From Symbioplanes lichenis (GTDB lineage Bacteria > Actinomycetota > Actinomycetes > Mycobacteriales > Micromonosporaceae), in contig NZ_JAUZQD010000029.1 of the NCBI RefSeq assembly GCF_030709675.1, forward strand, positions 1 through 64,000: 64,000 bases of DNA, read 5' to 3'. Both the position numbers and the translations under genes were made by a program. Below the pieces are notes generated by a model that saw nothing but the letters and a program-made list of their open reading frames with translations, did no database searches and was not told the origin of the DNA. Within the stretch, counting starts at the first letter, position 1. Each line of letters starts with the position of its first letter. Positions 58,947 to 64,000 of the stretch are shown here, one piece after another.

Positions 58947-59853
58947 TCCGAACCTCCGTCGGTCGGGGTGTCGCGGGCACGGACTCGGCGACCAGGTCCA
59001 GCGCGGTCGCCAGCTCCAGCACCTGGCGGGCGCGGGCGAGGGCGGGCGGGCCGACCATCTTGCCGCGGGCGGTGATCACGATCGACCGGCTCTCCGTGGC
59101 CGCCAGGTCGGCCGCCGCGAACACCTCCAGCGCGTCGTCGATCTCGTCGGTCGTGGGCGTGTAGACCTCGTGGATGATCGGGATCTGGGCCGGGTGGATC
59201 GCCATCCGGCCGAGGAACCCGAGCCGGCGGCCGTGGCGGCTGGTGACGCGCAGGCCGCGCAGGTCACGCGGTTCGGCGTACACGCTCTGGATGGGGTTGG
59301 GCAGGCCGGCGGCGCGCGCGGCGACGATCACCCGGGCCCGGGCGCTGTCCATGGTCGGGCCCTCGTTGGTGGTGTTGAGGTCCGCGCGCAGGTCGGACTC
59401 GCCCAGGCCGATCATGGTCACCCGCTCGGACGCGGTGGCCAGCTCGTACGCGCGCTCCAGGGCCTCGGCCGACTCGATCAGCACGTGGATGCGCCCCGGA
59501 TGGCCGAGATCGTCGAGCAGCCCGGCGACCAGGCGCACCTCCTCGGGCGAGGACACCTTCGCCACGCGCAGCCCCGCGAGGCCCGCCCCGGCGACGGCCC
59601 GGATGTCGTCCTCCCACAGACCCGAGGACACCGGATTCACGCGTACGTACGTGGGCTTGACGGCCGCGGAAGTGACCGCCTCGGCGACGATCTCCCGCGC
59701 CCGGGGTTTCTCCGGCGGCGGGACCGCGTCCTCGAGGTCGAGGATCACCGCGTCGGTTCCCGTGTCGTAGGCGCGCGTTATCCGGTCCGGGTGGTGGCCG
59801 GGCACGTAGAGGCAGCTGCGGAAGATCTGCCGCCGGTCCGGGTCGGCATTCAT
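58939..59853 (-). CDS. HpcH/HpaI / CitE-like (3S)-malyl- or citramalyl-CoA lyase-type protein
   Basis: A 304-residue TIM-barrel enzyme of the CitE group. Conserved parts: RSCLYVPGHHPDRI, AVILDLEDAVPPPEKPRAR (metal-binding Glu/Asp), VRVNPVSSGLW with the substrate Arg, IHVLIESAEAL with the metal Glu, and RMAIHPAQIPIIH. It would cleave or form a carbon-carbon bond next to a CoA thioester. The ATG at 59853 overlaps the CoA-transferase stop (ATGA). Its combination with CoA-transferase and ANL suggests a small acyl-CoA pathway. Confidence 0.87.
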   Translation of the reverse strand: MNADPDRRQIFRSCLYVPGHHPDRITRAYDTGTDAVILDLEDAVPPPEKPRAREIVAEAVTSAAVKPTYVRVNPVSSGLWEDDIRAVAGAGLAGLRVAKVSSPEEVRLVAGLLDDLGHPGRIHVLIESAEALERAYELATASERVTMIGLGESDLRADLNTTNEGPTMDSARARVIVAARAAGLPNPIQSVYAEPRDLRGLRVTSRHGRRLGFLGRMAIHPAQIPIIHEVYTPTTDEIDDALEVFAAADLAATESRSIVITARGKMVGPPALARARQVLELATALDLVAESVPATPRPTEVRND

Positions 59854-61001
59854 GCTTCGCCCTCTCCTGTCACTTCCTCGGTGTGCGCGCCGACGGGCGG
59901 CCCGGCCCAGCCGATGCGGCCCGGCGTGGCCGACAGCCGGAACGGCAGGCCCGGCATGCGGACGGTGCCGAGCTCGGCGTCGGGCACGGCCACGGTCAGC
60001 CCGCGCGCGGCGAACTGGGGATCGGCGAGCACGTCGTCGACCTCGTAGATCGGGGCGACGGCCGCCTCGGCCCGCTCGAACTCGGCAATGACCTCGTCCC
60101 GCTTGCGGGCGGCGATCCACGGGCGGACCGCCTCGTCGAGCAGCTCGCGGTGCGCGGCGCGGCCGCTGCCGGTCGCGAACCACGGCTCGGCGCTCAGCTC
60201 CGGGCGCCCGACCAGCCGCACGATCCGCTCGGCGATCGAGTGCGCCGACGCCGACACCGCGACCCAGCGGCCGTCCGCGCACCGGTAGACGTCGCGGGGC
60301 GCGCTGTTGTGGGAACGGTTGCCGATCCGCTCGGGCTTGACGCCGAGGTGCTCGTACACGGTGAGCTGGGCCCCGAGCGCGCCGATCAGGGTCTCGGTGA
60401 TCGCCACGTCCGCCACCTGCCCGGTGCCGATCGTGTCGCGGGCGCGCAGCCCGATGAGCACGGCCAACGCGGCGTGCAGCCCGGCCACGGCGTCACCCAG
60501 GGGGAACGACGGCAGCAGGGGCGGGCCGCCGGGCTCACCGGACATCGCCGCCAGCCCGCTCATCGCCTCGGCCAGCGTGCCGAAGCCGGGCCGGCGCGCG
60601 TACGGGCCGTCCTGGCCGAACGCGGTCACCCGGGCCAGCACCAGCCGCGGGTTGGCCGCGGCGAGCACGTCCGGGCCCAGCCCCCAGCGTTCCAGGGTGC
60701 CGGGCCGGAAGTTCTCGATCAGCGCGTCGGCCCGGGACACCAGCCGCAGGAACCGCTCCGCCCCGGCGGGCTCGCGCAGGTCGAGCACGACGCTCTTCTT
60801 GTTGCGGCCCAGCACCTTCCACAGCAACGGGACGCCGTCCTGGGCGTGGCCGAACCCGCGCACGGGGTCGCCGGCCGGCGCCTCGACCTTGATGACCTCG
60901 GCGCCGTAGTCGCCGAGCAGCCGTGCCGCCAGCGGTCCCGCGAAGAGCGTGGACGCGTCGATGACGGTGAGACCGGCCAGGGGGAGCGGAGTGTCCGACA
61001 C
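59850..61001 (-). CDS. Class III (CaiB/BaiF) CoA-transferase
   Basis: A 383-residue interlocked-dimer CoA-transferase. Family features: LTVIDASTLFAGPLAARLLG, EVIKVEAPAGDPVR, NKKSVVLDLR, LIENFRPGTLERWGLG and RPGFGTLAEAMSGLA. In formyl-CoA transferase the position after PGF/PAF is the catalytic Asp; here it is Gly, as in a common subgroup of the family, so the mechanism should be viewed with care. GTG at 61001 is 10 bp after the esterase stop; the upstream longer frame lies inside the esterase gene. It probably moves CoA between acids feeding the CitE-like enzyme. Confidence 0.87.
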   Translation of the reverse strand: MSDTPLPLAGLTVIDASTLFAGPLAARLLGDYGAEVIKVEAPAGDPVRGFGHAQDGVPLLWKVLGRNKKSVVLDLREPAGAERFLRLVSRADALIENFRPGTLERWGLGPDVLAAANPRLVLARVTAFGQDGPYARRPGFGTLAEAMSGLAAMSGEPGGPPLLPSFPLGDAVAGLHAALAVLIGLRARDTIGTGQVADVAITETLIGALGAQLTVYEHLGVKPERIGNRSHNSAPRDVYRCADGRWVAVSASAHSIAERIVRLVGRPELSAEPWFATGSGRAAHRELLDEAVRPWIAARKRDEVIAEFERAEAAVAPIYEVDDVLADPQFAARGLTVAVPDAELGTVRMPGLPFRLSATPGRIGWAGPPVGAHTEEVTGEGEA

Positions 61002-61011
61002 GGTGAGCCCC

Positions 61012-62409
61012 TCAGTGCCCCGGCGCGGCGATCCGGTGCGGCTCCGCATTTTCCGGCGACCAGGGCTGCCACGGGGCACGGCCGTCTCGGGCCAGCGCGA
61101 GCAGGGCGGCCTGGTCGAGCGCGGCGACCGCCCGGTCGTCCTCGGTGCCGGTCTCGCCCTCGGGATCGAGGAACAGCGAGGCCACGTCGGCGCCGTGCAC
61201 CGGCCGTTTCGCCACGGCGGGATAGGACAGGGCGGTCTGCCAGTTGGTCGTCGGCGCGTAGTCGAACTTCTGCCGCCAGCCGGTCCCGCCGCCCTCGTGG
61301 TGGGCGGTGATCAGGCGCCGGGCCGGGCCGACCCAGCGGTACTCCGACAGCTGCCGCACCTTCTCCTCGTGCGGCACCGACTGGTCGCTGTCGGCGAACA
61401 CCCGTTTGTACGCGTGATCGACCGCGCCCCACGCGTCCCACACGCCGGCCTCCTCGGCCACGTTGGACACGAGCAGCGAGACGCCGGACATGAGCCCGCC
61501 GGCCAGGGCTTCGAGGGGCGCCCGGGGCAGGATCCGGCCGTCGACGAAGGGCCCGTACCGGACGATGATGGGGCCACCGGCGCGCGAGACGCTCTGCTTC
61601 AGCAGTCGCCGGTGCACCGTGCGCAGGCCCACGTTGGGCAGCGCGGCCAGCTCGGCCGGCGTCGAGGCCAGCGGGCCCGCGGCGGCCAGGAACTCCTCGG
61701 CGAACTCCGCGGCGTCCTTCTCGGCCATCGGGGCCTGCGCGCCGCTGTAGAGGGCGGCCTGGCGGAACAGGCCCTCGGCGGCCGGGGCCCCGAGCAGCGC
61801 GCCCAGGTCGGAGCCGCCGGAGGACATGCCGAAGACGGTCACGTTGTCGGGGTCGCCGCCGAACGCCCCGATGTTCTCCTTCACCCACCGCAGCATCAGG
61901 ATCTGGTCGAGCAGCGCCAGGTTCGCGCTGTCCTCGAACGCCGGGTCCAGCGCGCCCAGATACAGCCAGCCCCACGCCCCGAGCCGGTAGTTCGGCGTCA
62001 CGACCACGGCGTTGTGCCGGGCGGCGAAGTGCCACACGTCGATCATCGGGGTGCTGCCGGCCCCGTACGCGCGGCTGCCGAAGTGCAGCCACACCAGCAC
62101 CGGGCGGCGGGCCTCCGGGTCCGGCCCGGGCGACCACACGTTCAGATTGAGGCAGTCCTCGCTCTCGGCGACCTCCGGGAAGACCGACGACGGGCTCTTG
62201 CCGGCCACGATCGGCAGCTGCCAGCAGATCGGCCCCCAGTGCCGGCCGTCGATCGGCTCGCCGGCGGTGGCGGGCACCGGCGGGCGGAAGCGCTGCTCGA
62301 CCCGGCCGTAGGGGATCCCGCGCCAGTTGGGCGTACCGCGGTCGAGGAAACCGCGCACCGATCCGGACGACGTCTCCACCACCAGATCCCGGTCAATGTG
62401 GTCACCCAA
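61012..62409 (-). CDS. Type B carboxylesterase-like hydrolase
   Basis: A 465-residue alpha/beta hydrolase of the type B carboxylesterase family. It has the signature EDCLNLNVWSP, the nucleophile elbow VFGMSSGGSDLG (usually GESAGG) and C-terminal VHGADVASLF with the catalytic His. Two points are unusual: the oxyanion HGGG is replaced by LHFGSRAYG, and the elbow has Met-Ser for Glu-Ser. Activity is likely, but with a changed substrate range. No signal peptide. It is the first gene of the five-gene unit and diverges from the PKS by 221 bp. Confidence 0.85.
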   Translation of the reverse strand: MGDHIDRDLVVETSSGSVRGFLDRGTPNWRGIPYGRVEQRFRPPVPATAGEPIDGRHWGPICWQLPIVAGKSPSSVFPEVAESEDCLNLNVWSPGPDPEARRPVLVWLHFGSRAYGAGSTPMIDVWHFAARHNAVVVTPNYRLGAWGWLYLGALDPAFEDSANLALLDQILMLRWVKENIGAFGGDPDNVTVFGMSSGGSDLGALLGAPAAEGLFRQAALYSGAQAPMAEKDAAEFAEEFLAAAGPLASTPAELAALPNVGLRTVHRRLLKQSVSRAGGPIIVRYGPFVDGRILPRAPLEALAGGLMSGVSLLVSNVAEEAGVWDAWGAVDHAYKRVFADSDQSVPHEEKVRQLSEYRWVGPARRLITAHHEGGGTGWRQKFDYAPTTNWQTALSYPAVAKRPVHGADVASLFLDPEGETGTEDDRAVAALDQAALLALARDGRAPWQPWSPENAEPHRIAAPGH

Positions 62410-62630
62410 GGTGGTCAGCTCCCAAGGTCGAGGACGGGTCGAACCCGCGTCGATCGTTCCAGCCGGGACCCGGCCCGGGTACCACCAGCACTGGTGGTTG
62501 TCGGCCCGGAAACGCTTACGGACTACCAGGTTCGGGGAATTCGCCGCGCTCCGGAGCGGGTTAGCTTGGGATCTCCGCCACCCCTGCCCGAGCGCTCGTC
62601 AGGGGGCATTCCCCCGACCGGAGGTGTTCG

Positions 62631-64000
<1,370 letters not shown>

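Overview
The window is high-GC actinobacterial DNA. Coding frames are strongly GC3-biased, many genes start with GTG or TTG, genes often overlap by ATGA or GTGA, a large surface protein carries an LAXTG-type sortase signal, and a modular type I polyketide synthase begins at the right edge. Gene content and the style of the small proteins resemble Micromonosporaceae, for example Actinoplanes; this is inference from protein character, not a database match.

Layout, left to right. 1-1590: poorly coding DNA with a consensus-like promoter, a cobalamin-riboswitch-like leader, a 24-bp repeat and a minus-strand frame that never closes before the edge. 1591-9435: housekeeping and transport genes (threonine synthase, DUF3040 protein, two-gene solute importer without an ATPase, zinc alcohol dehydrogenase, serine beta-lactamase-like hydrolase, type II NADH dehydrogenase). 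9878-19552: one 3224-residue secreted, sortase-anchored repeat protein. 19557-25332: a nuclease/phosphatase, a GCS2 carboxylate-amine ligase, and a PadR repressor divergent from an ABC-exporter plus P450 operon. 25333-30716: gene relics, a voltage-gated cation channel, a secreted alpha/beta hydrolase with a Calx-beta-like tail and a Gfo/Idh-like protein.

30787-36362 is the most unusual locus: an LCAT/PGAP1-like lipase gene overlapping by 4 bp a 1399-residue caspase-like/NACHT/WD40 protein. The set of domains is that of NLR-like conflict or self-killing systems, with the lipase as a separately encoded probable effector. 37095-40739: an arabinan-degrading operon (GH51 and GH43) with a LacI-type operator and a symmetrical terminator.

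40735-56683: accessory metabolism and regulation (toroid-fold protein, STAND regulator, two paralogous lipoproteins, CopC, formaldehyde dehydrogenase beside 4-hydroxybenzoate hydroxylase, LysR/MFS pair, NmrA/TetR pair, SAM methyltransferase, membrane glycosyltransferase, PEBP protein). 56790-64000: edge of a natural-product cluster. A five-gene minus-strand unit (TauD dioxygenase, short ANL enzyme, CitE-like lyase, class III CoA-transferase, type B carboxylesterase) diverges from a PKS whose first ketosynthase carries Gln in place of the catalytic Cys, i.e. a KSQ loading module.
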